In this document: piece by piece, positions 24,055 to 37,300 of the stretch | Position numbering within the stretch: position 1 is the stretch's first letter | Layout: each line of letters begins with the position of its first letter | DNA from: Desmodus rotundus | Lineage: Eukaryota > Chordata > Mammalia > Chiroptera > Phyllostomidae | Reading direction: 5' to 3' | Assembly: GCF_022682495.2 (NCBI RefSeq) | Contig: NC_071388.1 | Span: 177,597,622 to 177,661,621 of the forward strand | DNA: 64,000 nucleotides | Notes under the pieces: generated by a model | Database searches by the model: none | What the model was told of the DNA's origin: nothing | Seen by the model: only the letters and a program-made list of their open reading frames with translations | Made by a program: the position numbers and the translations under genes

Positions 24055-24590
24055 GTAGCAGTTCCCAAACTGTGTTAGGGAGACCCCAACGCTTGTTTAG
24101 GGAGTCCCCAAGATGGGAATTATTTTCATAATAATGCTAAGTGGTATTTACCCTTTTCACTCTTATGCTTGCACCAACGTGTATGATTCAGTTTCCTAGA
24201 GACTATAGAATGTGTCTCTGGTCCAAATGCTTTCTATTAAGCCAGAAATTAGACAGAGAGCAAAAATATAAAGCAATACTACCTTTATCATTATTTCGTT
24301 TTGGATGATATAGCTATTTTTCATGAAGTGCATTATTTATGTTAACATGTCATTGTTATTGTTAACATGTAGTTGTTATTTTAAATGTTATTTTACATTT
24401 TCTTTTAATTTATAATATAGTAAATATTAATAGATGTAACTACCTAAATAAAGACTCTTTGTGGTTCTTACTAATTTTTTAGTGTAAAAATTTGGAGAGG
24501 TTAAGAGCTATTTTTCTAATTAGAATGACCAGTTTGCTCTTTTAGTTTGGGGACATTTGTCACTTTATGGCTACCTTGTATCTAACCCCT
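24055..24590. mobile_element. hAT-Charlie-group remnant
   Basis: 'agcagttcccaaactgtgtt', 'tacccttttcactcttatgc', 'tctattaagccagaaattag' and 'agtaaatattaatagatgta' follow a mammalian Charlie-type element. The copy is strongly diverged. Confidence 0.55.
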
Positions 24591-25107
24591 CCTGTGTTTG
24601 GAGAAATCCTCACCTTTTGAATCTTTGGAAGTGAAATCGACAAGCCTTCATGCTCCCAGCCTCCTCTGCAGCCGGGGCAGGAGCAGTTACCTTAAGTTCT
24701 ACCAACCATCTCTACACACTTGAACCACAGAATCTGGGACAAGTGAGGCCGGGCAAGGAGCAACTCTATGGCAGGAGCCAAATTGGCAGGGAGATGCAGC
24801 CTTGGACACAGTAGTTCCAGGGACAGCTTCTTTGTCCACTGTTATGCTGTCTGCAGTACTAACTAAACATAGAAATTTGTATTTCAGCAGTAGTGACGTC
24901 TTCATCTGAACAGTTCAGTGATGTGACTTTGGATATTGTTCCTGGTTATCTTGTCTTGCTGCTGCTTCTCCAGCCCGCATCTCTGATCTATGAACTACAG
25001 AATATCCTTTAAATACATTCCTTTTCAGCTTCATCATCCAGAGATGTTTAATTGCTTACAAGTAATAACTCTGATCCTACCCAAAACTGGTTTCTTAATT
25101 CACTTCT

Positions 25108-25150
25108 GTATGTGTGTACACACACACACACACATGCACACACATATATA
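25108..25150. repeat. (CA)n/(TG)n microsatellite
   Basis: GTGTGTA is followed by about 20 bases of CA, an interruption and a further CA/TA run. Confidence 0.85.
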
Positions 25151-27372
25151 TCTTAATCTCTTTTAATATCAACCTTTCTGAAATTCCACAAATAAACCCT
25201 GGTTAATTAAAAGAAAGAAAAAAGCAAAATAAATTTACCTTTTCCTTTATCTGCTATAAAAAATAAACAACTACATAAATAAATTAAAATGTTAAATGAA
25301 AACATGGAGGAAAAAATGTTGGCCTTCTACTCCAGCTATAAACTTTTATTTAAAATTTGGAATTGAGATCTAACTTCCAACCGGCAGTGTTTAAGATTTT
25401 CATGTGTGATTCCCAGTTATGCAGTTTCTATAAAACAGGCCAGAGGCTCTGAAGAGATGACTGATGGTGGCATGCCATGTGCTTAGTTCATTATCAATCA
25501 TTTCAAGGAACTCCAGCCTTTCTGAGCCAATCAAAACAGAAATGTTCTAACACATTTGAGAGGATCTTGTTTTATAGAGTGCTTGGATTTCAAATGTACC
25601 ACATTATCCAGAAAGGATTTTGGAACCGATTCCTATTAGATTACTTTTTGTTGTTATTTAATGTGATATACAAAATATAATGTTTTTTTTGTTTGAGCTC
25701 ATAGCCTGGGAGGGTTCTGCCTTCTACAATTTTGCAAACAAATTTTACAGTATTTTTATTCTGGTCACTTTCTAGCTAGACTTCAAAAATGAAAAGTATG
25801 TGGGCTAGTTAGGCCCTTCAGATCTTCCCACTCCGTGCTAATTCAGAATATTAGGGATTTAAATTAATTTTATCTAGAAAAAGCATCTTCTTCTGCAATG
25901 GAAATACTACCTCAGAGTAAAGATCCTTTAAAGCAATGTCTTGAAATAATTTAAGGAAAAGATAAAAGGGAAGCACCCCTTTGCTTTTCCCTCTCATGCC
26001 CTTTGAGTGTCCAGGTTTGAGTGTAGGGGTTCCTGGATCTGGATTCTGAAATTTCAACAATTAACTTCTCAGAGGAAAGATTCGTTTATAGTTGAAGCCA
26101 TCAGGAAAGCATAAAGCAGCACACCCCAACTTGAGGACAGGTTGAAAAACTAAAAATCAGGCCCATCTAATGGCCAAAGATAGCCTCTTTCTTACAGCCT
26201 AAATCTGGGGTGCATCTTTCTAAATATGAGGTTTTGGAGCACTTTGCAGATTATTATCTTGGTAACTTAAGGGAATCTGCATAAGCGTAAAGTCATTTGT
26301 CTTTATTTCTTCCTGTCTCTCACCCTGGGTGTTTGGCTTTGTCTGTACTTGGTACGAACAGGAAATAGCAGAATGAAGATCTGATCAGTTTCCACTACTT
26401 CAGTGGGCTGAACATAGGCCAACAGCACATTTATATTTGCCTAAATAAATTATGCAGCTCATCAGAATATGCTACTTCTGTGCAGTTTTTAATTATCTTT
26501 TAATCTTCCAGGCCTTGGGGTCTTCACACTATTAAGCCCATCTTTGAGAAGGCTGCTCCTTCAAAGTAAAAATAGGCAGTGCCTTTGAGACACTTTCTGT
26601 TACTCACTGACCTAAAAAAAATAAAATCCCCCTTCTCGTAGTTCAGAAATGAGCATGTCTAAAAATCTTTTAGGCCAGCCATGCATGCTGAATGTGGCTC
26701 AGGATGTATCAATAAAAAGAGAACCTGAAGTCTACACAGCATTTTAGAGTTAATATAGTGCTTTCACATGCAACCTTTTATCTGAGCTTCAACAATCCTG
26801 AGATTACTGTGAGCAAGGCTGAAATCATCCGATTTGACAAATGAGAAAAGAGATTCTGAGAGTGACTTTCCCAACTCAGGGCTCAGTCGAGAACTGAAGA
26901 TTGTAGACCCTTCTGCACAACTACCTCCCCTTGAGAGAGGGGGCTTTTCCAGAGAGCAAAGTTATCAGACCTGCTTTCTCTCCTCTCCCACCCCCGCCTT
27001 TTTTCTGAAAGATTACAGGAGGCCCTATGATAGAGCAACCATAGACAAGGGAGAGGATAGGAGCAGGTAATTTTTTAGGACGTCCCAAAGGCCAGACGGC
27101 AAGCCTAGCTGAGCCCTGTGGCTCTCTTACCTGCAGACGTGTGCAGCCCCAGGAGCCCTGATGTCGGCCAAAAACTCAGTGCTCCCGTGTCTCCAGCTCG
27201 TGGGGCCATGCTCACTCCCTGCTGCTGCCCTGAATTGCCTGAGGCAGTTCTGGGTGGGGAATTAAGAAAATCAAAAAAGGATTGCCCATTTAAAGTAATA
27301 AGATTTGGCACAGAACTAAGAATTCCAAACCAATAGCCAAGGTTACAGGAAGATATTTAAGAAAAAGGAGCA

Positions 27373-27640
27373 GCCCTGACTGGTATGGATCAGTGGGTGG
27401 GATGTCATCCTACAAACCGAGAGGTCCCAGGTTCAATTCCTGGTCAGGGCTCCTTCGATTTCCAGTCAGAGCTGCTGCAGGTTGCAGGCCAGGCACCCCC
27501 CCCCCCCGCCCCCCCAGCTGGGAGCATGCAAAAGGCAACCAATCAATGTATCTCTCGCACATCGATGTTTCTCTGCCTCAGTTTCTCCCTCCCTTCCTCT
27601 CTCTCTAAAAGTAAATAAATAAAATCTTTTTTTTAAAAAG
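27373..27640 (+). mobile_element. VES SINE with internal C/G-rich tract
   Basis: The head CCCTGACTGGTATGGATCAG and the pol III B-box-like GGTTCAATTCC near 27,431 show the tRNA-derived promoter. The body includes 'gcaaccaatcaatgtatctc' and 'acatcgatgtttctctgcct'; the tail is 'aaataaataaaatctttttt'. A run of C at about 27,497-27,513 interrupts the middle. I could not find a convincing target duplication. Confidence 0.9.
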
Positions 27641-27654
27641 AAACACAACCTTGA

Positions 27655-27790
27655 GATAGTCACTACTATTCCTGTTTCTCAGATGAGGAAACTCAGGCTG
27701 AGAATTTGCACAACCTGCTTGAGGTCACACAGCTAAAAGTGGAGAATTTGAACTCTGACAACAAATCACATGCCCGTTTCAGGAGAGTGC
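27655..27790 (-). repeat. MIR fragment, reverse orientation
   Basis: 'ctgtttctcagatgaggaaactcaggctgag … ttgaggtcacacagctaaaa' is the reversed MIR core. Confidence 0.75.
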
Positions 27791-28089
27791 ACTACATCCT
27801 AAACAGGTAATAGACTACCTGGTCTCATTTTTAAAAAAGTTCCCTTTATGTCCCATCTGCATAATTCATTATACAAACACGCTTGTATTACTGTGGTGGA
27901 AAACAGCTTATCTGGTGGTCTCAGTTCTAAGGAACAGGAAGTAGGCAAAAAAACTTCTAAGAAGCAGAATAGGTGTTACAGCAAGTGTTCATATGTGAGA
28001 TGATTCTCTCTGGCGCTGATTACGTCTTTTATGTACACTCTGTAATTATTTTGGATGTTATAAGACTTCAATGACAGGATACTGCAGGA

Positions 28090-28375
28090 ACGTTCCCTCT
28101 GATCTTCCAACGACTGGCTACTCTTCCACCTTCAGTTGTCACCTTAAATGTCGCATCCTCTGAGAGGCTTTCCCTCACTGCTCCCCCTCCTTCACTTTTC
28201 ATCCCAGTTAGTAATTATGGATTTATTTGTTTACTGCCTGTCTTTCTCACGAGATTGTGAACTACTCAAAGGCAGCAGCCATGCCTGTTTTATTCAGCCG
28301 TGGTTCCCTGGCACCTGGGCTGGTGCCTGGCACACTCTGCACATGCTGATTAGTTGGATGGATGGACAAGCAAGT
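28090..28375 (+). repeat. L2 LINE 3' end
   Basis: 'ctctgagaggctttccctca', 'cacgagattgtgaactactc' and 'ggctggtgcctggcacactc' are typical of the L2 3' terminus, forward. Confidence 0.8.
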
Positions 28376-28564
28376 GAATTGCTCCCAGAAGAGTTTCCAA
28401 AGGGATCTGAGGAGATGGCTGATTTGATAATGTGATCTAGGGAAGGCTGCGTTACTTTTGGGCTAGTGTAGGTTGGTCACATTTTTCCTAAAAACAGGCT
28501 TGAGAACTAGTGGCTCCCCAAAGACCAGTGTGCCTGAAAGAAGGGGAGAGGGGAGTAAACATCC

Positions 28565-28750
28565 TAAGCAGTTACCAAATGCAAAGCAATATGCTAGAGG
28601 TAGGTTATCTCATTTAACAGAAGAGGCACTGCCCTGCAGGAGAAAGGAATTACCCCTGTTTTACAAATGAAAAAAAGGGAGATAAAAATTGGTGAGGTTG
28701 CCTGAGGGCGTGCAACAACTAGCAGAGCAGGATATGAAGCTAGATGCTTC
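28565..28750 (-). repeat. MIR fragment, reverse orientation
   Basis: 'ggttatctcatttaacagaa … acccctgttttacaaatgaa … gcagagcaggatatgaagct' is a reversed MIR. Confidence 0.6.
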
Positions 28751-28794
28751 GTATTTTAAAGACCATACTTTCTTTTTTTAGAAGCAAATTTACT

Positions 28795-29520
28795 TTTAAA
28801 TATTTTCCTTTTTTTATTGGACTATAACATAAAGAACTGCTCATCCTTTAAGGGCATAGCTTGATAAAAATCTGAATATGTATTCGTCCTTGGAACCACC
28901 ATCCATGTAAAGAAATAGGACATTTTTAGCCTGTCAGAGGTTCCCCTGCACTCCCCCTCAGGCACTATTCCCAAGGCCACCGCTATTTTGACTTCTATCA
29001 CGACAGTATTGTGTAGATGGAATCTTAGCATATGCCCTTTTTTGTGTGTGGGCTTCTTTTGTCTGCAAGATTCATCCCTCCTGTTGACTGCAGCAGTAAC
29101 TCATTCTTTTTCGTCACTGACTGGTATTTTAATACAGTAATATAATTGCAATTTATTTTTTCCAATATGTCCTTCTTGTGGCTCAATTCACTTCAGAGGA
29201 GATTGCATTGAACGTTGGGGCTATATTGATGGACTTTGTGTTATTTCCAGCATTACTTAAAAAGTGTTCTGAACATTCTCAAATCTCTGTTTTGGTGGAT
29301 ATACAGACTCATTTCTGTTGGGTCTACACTCAGAAGTGAAATTGCTGGTTTTCGCTATGCATCTGTTTAGCTTTAGTCAGTTCTGTCACTTTCTCAAAGT
29401 GGTTACATTAATTTACACTCTTGGCAGCAACACAGAGAATTCCCATTGCTCCACATCCTTGCCAGCTGTTGCTGCCACCAGTCCTTTCAATTTTAGTTAC
29501 TCTGGTGGAGGAAGGCCATT
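28795..29520 (-). mobile_element. L1 3' region, reverse orientation
   Basis: Reverse-complement L1M 3' end: 'tttattggactataacataa', 'ctcagaagtgaaattgctgg', 'tttctcaaagtggttacatt' and 'tccacatccttgccagctgt'. A foreign-looking stretch of about 55 bp at 29,165-29,219 interrupts it; a relative lies at 32,509-32,566. Confidence 0.7.
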
Positions 29521-29522
29521 CT

Positions 29523-29564
29523 TTTGTACACTACTCCTTGGTGTACAAAGGAGTAGTGTACAAA
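29523..29564. repeat. perfect 17-bp inverted repeat, 8-nt loop
   Basis: TTTGTACACTACTCCTT (29523-29539) and AAGGAGTAGTGTACAAA (29548-29564) are exact reverse complements with the loop GGTGTACA. It lies at the edge of an old L1 fragment. Confidence 0.95.
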
Positions 29565-30489
29565 CTACTGACCCACTACGCCTTAGCATGTGGGGCAGGA
29601 GCCCTCAGAATAGGAAAGGCCAAGAGTTACTTCTGCTTCTTGGAAGAAGCTGACCTGATACTATTTCCAGGTCTCTAGCATCTCAGAAAAAGGAGGCTCA
29701 CATGTCTGGACGCACAGTGGGTGAAGACCTGGAGCCTCCTAAATGGACAGAACAGACTCTGACATCTGGCTCCTGAGTGTAATTGAGATCAATGGACCCA
29801 TTGAGAGAGGATTGGCTCAGGGGAAAGGGAGGAATTTTCCTTCCTTTGGCCAGAGCCACAGAGACCCCCAGTGGAGGGGAAGATAAGGCCTCATCACAGC
29901 CAATCCACATTTTGAACAGGAGAGCAGGACTCTTTTAAGTAAGGAAGTGCCCACCTCACACAGGATGTCAGATGTCAGACGATCGCAGCCACGGGGCTTC
30001 GTGATTCGTGGGTGCAGCAGTCAGGACTGTCGGGGTGCGCATAACAGACTCAAACCCGATTATTCAAAATGATTATTTATTTAAAGAATAGTTTATTCTG
30101 AGATCACCTTTCTCTCAATGTGGGTGTTAAAATTTATTTCTTTTTGTATAATGATGATGAATGAATGATAGTTTTTATTAGTAAATGTTCCTTTTAACCA
30201 CATGTGAAGTTCGTAACACTAACATATTTACCTGCCCCCACCAACCAAATGTTTTCTTTCAGGTTGCTATGGGACTGAATTTTATTGCCACGTGACACCC
30301 AGGTGGGAAAGCCAGTGGTTCACACCATTCTGTAACACCTGGGCACTGTCATTCTTTTATCCAAGAATAGCCCTCAGGTTCTCATCAACATCCTCCTTAT
30401 TAATGTAGCAAGAATGTTAGGTGAGCTTGAATGGTAGTGTTACATTATTATTAACTCAAGTCTGCGCTTGATTCAGATTTCCTTTGTAT

Positions 30490-31215
30490 TCACTAAATGT
30501 CCTTTAAAAAAAAAAATTCCAGGATCCTGTCTGGATACTACACTACATTGTTATTGTATCTCTGTTTCTGAGACTTTTCTAGGTTTTGATGACCTTGATA
30601 GTTTTGAAGAGTGCAGGTCAGGTATGTTGTAGAATGCTTGTGTGTTAGAATTTGATGTTTTTCTTACAGTTGTACTGGGGTTATAGGTTTTGGGAGGAAG
30701 ACCACAGGGATGAAGTGCCATTTTTGTCACATCCTATCAAGGGAACATACTATTCACATGATTTAAACTGTTGATATTGACCTTGATCACCTGGCAGACG
30801 TAATGTTTGTCAGGATTCCTCACTATAAAGTTACTCTTTTCCACCTGCCCCGCTCTTGGGAAGGAAGTCACTATGAGCACCTTGCAGCTCAGGGTGGAGC
30901 ATCTACGTAGATTATGTGGAATTCCTCTCACGAAAGACGTGTCTCTTCATTTATTAATTACTCAATCATTTATCATATGGACTTATGAATCTTTATTCTA
31001 TATTTTGTGTTATAGTCCAATACTACTTTATTTGGTTGCTCAAATTGTTCCAATTTTGGCCATTGGAATCCTTTCCATTGACTCCCTTCGCTCTTTGCCA
31101 CACTCCCACTGTTGGGAGCCTTTTTTCCCAAAAGTGCTTTCTTATTTTCTAGTACTGCACGATGTTCCAGGCTCATTGTATCTACTCCCTAGAATCAGTC
31201 ATTTCTCCAAGGGGT
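30490..31215 (-). mobile_element. L1 3' UTR (L1M type), reverse orientation
   Basis: Landmarks in reversed order: 'ttgggaggaagaccacaggg', 'gttgatattgaccttgatca', 'tgggaaggaagtcactatga', 'cagggtggagcatctacgta', 'atagtccaatactactttat' and 'agaatcagtcatttctccaa'. The open frame at 30807-31217 lies inside this repeat and is not a gene. Confidence 0.75.
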
Positions 31216-34200
31216 AGGGCTAATTTTCAAAATATAATTTTGTATCTTAACGAAGGGCCTTGGCTCAGGACAGGTAAGTCGGCCAGGATACATTAGTTTA
31301 ACACTGTGTGTACAACCATCACCACACCCAAACTGCGTGGCTGGTGGAAAAAGACTGGACATACGCTCCAGCCACAAAGCTATTGGCATTCCTGCTTGGT
31401 TCCAACGTTCAGACAGCCTGTTATCTTCATTCCTCCTTAAACATTGTTATGAGTGTTATAACAGACAGGTTAATTACAGATGGGAGACAACAAACCCAAA
31501 CATTTTCACTCCAAATTATCAGTAGTACTGTATGAGGAAAAGACTCCGATGATAGAGACATTGCTTTTCAAACCAATGAGTACACACCCTAGGGTACACA
31601 GCGTCTGGCCAAGGAACAGGCAAAATCAGAGTGGTATCTCCCTGGATCAGCAAATTTCTTTGATATTTGAGGAAGTGGGGAACCAGCTGTTATTAAAGCC
31701 AATGGAAAAATTCTTATTTTCAAAATAAAACCAAGTTTGATGATACATGAAAGTGTTACTTAAAAGAAATGAAGCATACAAGTAATTTTGTATTGGTGGG
31801 GCTGGCTTCAAGCCACACGTCCCTCTTTGGAGGGTCCTCTATCACTATTGGTGATTTAATGCAACATTTAAGAAATGTTGACATGGTTTCCTAATTGAAA
31901 CTAGAGTAATACTGAATTATCACTACTTGGTGAATGGTTCTTTAGCCAAAGTTAAAATGGTTTGTCTTACTGTTTTGTCCTGGGAAGTCAATCATTCAAG
32001 AATAGAATTGCCCCCCAGGGAAATGCACAGCTCCCGTCCCTCTCCTTGCCTCCATTCCCAAAGAGAAATGCTGGTCTGGATCGGTCAGTTCAGGAACCCA
32101 GACTTGGATCACGTCCTCTCTGGCGGCTTTATCACTTGAGATTTTTCCTGCATCTCCAGGCCACGAGGCTGGAAAGTAAGGATTGCTGCGCAGCTTCAGT
32201 CAGGTATGGCTGCGTAGTTTTGGGGTTTCCCCTTTTCGCTGGAACCATCAGTAGCACTGCTTCCATTTAGGGACTCCTCTGCCCTGAGAAGTCATGGAGC
32301 AGGCAATCTGGACCAGGTTTATGCATTACGTAGCCAGATGCATGTGTCAACATATTCTCTTTTTATTAGCTGGCTTTCTCTCCTTTGACTTGCCTTTCCC
32401 TTTGATTAAGATGCAAAATATCCAGCTGTGAGTGTGGGTTTAGGAAGGACAGGTATAGGAAGTCTCTTGAACTTTTCTGGTCTCTAGAACTGACTCTGCT
32501 TACTACAAAATATGTCCTTCTTGTGGTTTAGTCCTATTCAAAGGAGATCATATTGGACATTGGGGGAAAAGCCTCACAGTAATGAAAAAGCAAGGCTTTA
32601 CTTCATCTTGAACTCAGGAATGTAATTTGGGGGTGGAAACAGGGACAGGGATGTGCTGGCAATGTCACAACAAGGTTCAAGAATTTGGGTTTGGGGTCCA
32701 TTTTCCAATGCCAACTGAATACCAACTAGACATGAATTATTACCGTACCCAAGTATTTTGTATAGCAAGAGGTAGCAGTTCATAACATTATTATAAATTG
32801 TCAAAGAAACATACATATTGTTCCAATAATTTATGCTTTGGAAAATTGCTTGCTTTTTAAATGAACAATTCAAAATGAACAATAAGTGACTAACATTTTT
32901 TTGAGAGGACCTATAACAATGGGTGAATAAAATGTGTGAAATTCATTTCTGTTAATGTAAACATTACAGCTTTATCAGATTTTCTCATTTTGATTTATTT
33001 TTGTGATTCCATAGTTTATGTTGGTCGATAAATGGAATACTAATTACTCAATATCTAGTTAAAAGGATCTAATTAGAGAGGAAAAAAAGCCACTAATGGA
33101 TAAACATTTTTGATAAGGAAGTAGGAAGCATGAAGAAAAAGTATTTCCCATTACTTGATAAAAAGTTTAAATGCTTTCTGGTTGAAGGATGAAATAAATG
33201 AAACACCAAGAAAAACTTCCTGGGGGTGATTAGCAGGATGATGTGAATTATACATTGTTAGAACTTTGACTAATTAACTGGGTTTCAGATCTTACTAAAA
33301 GCATATAATGAAGGCATATAAATTTATCTAACAGAAGCATTTTGAGGTCAAAGGTTATGTTACGATGCAAAACCAGGAAATCAGTGCCAAGGATGCCATC
33401 TCTCACTCTGCCACTCAACAGCAACAGAAAACTTCACTCACTTACACAGGATGAGCCCTCACCTTCAACTGCTCCCATGTGACACATGAAATTCATTTGT
33501 AGCCTACAATACAGAATAAAGAGTTTCAGGGCACATCTGTTCCATGAGGTCTTGACAAGGATTCTCTTAACCCATATGAATTACTACTGGTTGGTTTTCA
33601 GAAAGATAATGGTAAGCACAGATCATTTCCAAGTACATCCCTTAGTGATTGTCTACCCTCATAGTATACATTAGCTTTTCCTCAAGTCTTCCTATTGGCT
33701 ACCATGTCTTAATAGTATTTTATTCACTTGGCCAATTTATTCACACTACCAGTCAAATATAAAAGATAATGTATTGATTAATTCAAGGGTTCCAAACTGG
33801 TAGATCCACAAGGGAACTAAAAATATCACAGAATTTTAGATTTCTGGGTTTTTCCTTCAGCACAGGACCTGAATTTCATGCGACTAGAATCTGCTGGGGC
33901 AGAATGTTAGAGTGTTCCCTTTAGGTAAACCCCACCACTCTCTGTTGCTTACACCCAGCTGGTTTTACTCACTAAACACCCACGTGGCCCCTGTAGGTTT
34001 ATGAATCTGCCAACTGGATCAGACTCCAGTTGGTGGCTGTGGTGCTGTGCATATGCGTTTACGAGATAAGCATTTGACCAGGATGCGTTCACAGTTTCAG
34101 CCCATGTGCGCTGAGATTATGTTTATGTGAAGTCATTTCTTTAGCATTAACTGATAGCCTATCAAATAGCAAAACACGATTTTAGGGATAAAAAACCAGA

Positions 34201-34351
34201 TTCCTAATTATAAATATCATGAAAAGAAAACTTCCTGCAAAGCTGCACACTATTCCCATGAGACCTTTATCCTTATTTTGCTTTCTTTCAGCCAGTTTTT
34301 TCTTCCCCAAATGTATCACAGAAAAGTCATAATCTATTTTTTTAAAGATGA

Positions 34352-34357
34352 TTTATT
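34352..34357 (-). terminator. HECW2: candidate distal poly(A) signal of HECW2
   Basis: TTTATT on the plus strand reads AATAAA on the gene strand. It marks the left limit of the repeat-poor block. Candidate only; other AATAAA hexamers occur upstream. Confidence 0.4.
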
Positions 34358-37300
34358 TTGGATTAAGTGATTTCATGATGCAACATGGTTTTAAACAAAA
34401 ATAGAGATCAGTATGAAAATAAAATAAATTGTACACATTAAAATATCTTTCCCTCCAAGCTTTTCAGAATCATAAAAAATACAACACAAAAGTCAGGGGT
34501 TCAGGTGAGGGTAAGAATACAGACTTCCCAGAAAACAAACAACTGGTCTACATTTCAGAGCTCAGGCTCCCTTTAATACCACCCGTGAATCCTTCTAGGA
34601 TGTCAACAATCTGAATTATTTGCTTTGAAAAAAAAAGATGAAATTTAAATATAAAGTGAAATGAGAGCTGTATAATCTTAATGCCAATAGCAAATGCCTC
34701 CCATTATTATTCTCCATTTAAAGTCACACTGAATAAATATGAAGCTTAAATCAACTCAACAAAATAGAACCATAGCTATTAACTGTGATACGTGGTATGG
34801 TAGACACAATGGATGGAGCTGTTGAAAAGAAACAGAAAGGCTTTAAAAAATACGCCACCCATGCTCTACTGAAATCTTAGAATAAATGTTTTTTTTACAG
34901 AGCCTTAGTATTAAAAAGTAAGCATTATTATAAAATTAGATTAATACTTTCAGTAAGAGGCAAGAGAGATGCATGTATTTTTATTTATTTTGGAATGCCT
35001 GCATCCCTATTGTAAAAACATGTAATCTTATGTACTTTCCAACATATTAACAAGCCTCAAATTTTACTTATGATATCATATAAAGAAAAAATAGGTTGTA
35101 ATAACATCTGGTAGAGCATTTGGGTCCTAAAAGAACATTCAGTTCTGCGTGTTTCCTGGTTAATCCTTCCAAGGTATTTCCTGAACGTTGTTCATCCTTT
35201 TTTTGCAGAAGGTGACAGCAACCAGGAGTTTACTGGTGAATCCTCACTGGCGTCAGTAACAGTTGATTCAGTTTGAATTACACAACATACTGATCAACAG
35301 GATTGTAATATCTTAAAAGAAAATTGGATAGAAAGGTATCACCTGCCCAACGTCACTAGATATAAAAATCACAGACATAAATTTAATTTTCCTGTGATCC
35401 CCAGAAACCATGCAACTAGGGCCTTCCAATTCCCCTGAACTGTTCCATCATGAAAGCCAACTACTTTGCATATTAAGTCTCAGCAAATGTATTGTCAGTC
35501 TTGATTAACTTCCTGAAAAATCGGAAACACTGATTAGATCTCCATTTGAAATTCAGTAACCTAATTCTTAGGTTTTTGCTTCCTAGATGAACAGAGGACA
35601 TTTAAGCTACCCTTAGAAACCACGAAGACATCTCAAAAGCTATTCTAACGCCAGAGAATGGCTGCTAAAATACAAATTAAGTGTAGTAAGCGAGCAACAC
35701 CTTTTATTTCATATATAAAATTCAAAACAGTAACCATAATTCTTAAGTTTCAAAGAAATCCACAACATAATTTAATACTAAATTGTCAAATCTCCTGATC
35801 AAGCTATGGTTACGTTTCAATACATATTTTGGGACTGAATTTTGTCTGCCATACAAACACGTTATCAACCCACTGAACTTACACAACGGGGTATTTCCCA
35901 TCAGGCAGATCCGCAGGCAGTGCCCTCATTAGACAGCAGGGCATTCCTTTTCTCAAAGTCAAACACCAAGTTGAAGTATATGTTCCTTACCCCCACCAGC
36001 AAGCCCTCACATGCTCCTCCCACCCTTGTTCTAACTTTCCCTCTGTCACAGTCCCAGCTTAGCCATTCCTGCATTCCTCCTGAGCTGATGGCCACGATAT
36101 GGATAGCACACGCACTCGCTGGAATGCAGTTACCACTCCTCGGTCTTGACTGTGGTCCAGTAATTAGCACTGCATTCACGGAGGGGGGAGGGCACGACTG
36201 CTGTGCTTCCCTTTCTGCTTCGCGTTTTTATCGCCCCTCACCACCCAGTGGGCAGTGGTTGGTTGGCTGTAAACCATCATTCAGAAAGCTCTAATGTCTC
36301 TGGCATTCCTTTGCTTCCATGTTAGACAAACAAACCCATCTGGAAAACACAATCGAACTAGGAAGGTAATCAATTTTGCAACATTTGAATTTAATGGAAA
36401 GTGCCAGTCTCAATTTAAATTCAAATTTTTATGGAAGTAAGATGTCTAAGATCTAGTGTTTTCACTCATCATCTAAATCAGAAAGCAGATAAGAGAAAAC
36501 AAAGGTCCTGAAACTCAGACTCAGTCTGGAGATTGGGCTGCTATGCAGACGTACACATATCTCATAATGACTGTATAGCATCATTTCACCTCCTTGGGGA
36601 GTTTCCTGAATAGGGTCAAAATTGGTAAGAATTTAAGATGTTTGCCTTAGTTAGAAGTGGTCAAGTTATAAATACAATTTGTATAGAAAGAAAGTAAAAA
36701 ATTGAATGAATGTGAGCACAGAGAGGGGGAAAAAAACCCTGCCATAGTTTCTTCAGCCACATCACTGCAACTCAGCAATCAGGGCTTTCTACATCCATCC
36801 TGATTAAAAATTAAAAAAATAAGTTAAGGCTTCTGATTAAAGTGTTCTCTTTATCCTTATGTTGTTTCAAAATAATATTTCAGAAAGCTAAACTACTATA
36901 CTATATAAATCCACCAAAAGCAATCAAATTTTGCATTCTGTTTTTAATTTCTTATAACAAGTAGTAAAATGAAACTATTAAACCTGTGGGGAGTTTTCCA
37001 TGAATATACTAATTTCTTCATGGGCTTTTCAGAAGGTGTCACATTTTAAGAGTGTTGGAAAGAGTCAGTCTTTGGTAGATGAAGTGTCTGGCACCATTCA
37101 CTGAAAGTGGAATTTGCTGGTAGAAACATTGGTCTCTACATCTCTAGAGAGGACACCTCGAACTATAATTACGAAGTACTGAAACTGATCTCATCCGCCA
37201 TCCATGAAAATCAGCCTCAAACCAGGTGGGACATGATACCTTCTACCCCACCAAGGATGTGAGGACCAAGCGTCGATGCGCCTGGAAGTTCTTTGAGACT

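Larger units (their letters stand above)
16681..34330. other. intergenic region between STK17B and HECW2
   Basis: About 17.7 kb with no conserved coding exon. Recognised contents are old L1, L2, MIR, MLT1 and hAT-Charlie pieces plus one VES SINE, listed separately. Stretches with nothing I recognise: 16,700-18,390 (moderately GC-rich, with a CRE-like TGACGTCT at 17,293), 18,780-19,600, 24,600-27,370, 29,530-30,480 and 31,220-34,330. A lncRNA starting from the CpG island on the plus strand cannot be excluded. Confidence 0.7.

Noticed and set aside
27373..27445. tRNA-gene-like sequence with B-box GGTTCAATTCC
   Set aside because: It is the tRNA-derived head of a VES SINE, followed by the SINE body and A-rich tail, and lacks a full cloverleaf.
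30807..31217. 136-codon open frame
   Set aside because: Lies wholly inside a reversed L1M 3' UTR; repeat-derived chance frame.
35842..36294. Open frame of 150 codons on the plus strand
   Set aside because: It lies antisense within the probable HECW2 3' UTR, has no domain or family resemblance, low-complexity composition (Ser/Pro/Leu) and no supporting promoter or splice context.
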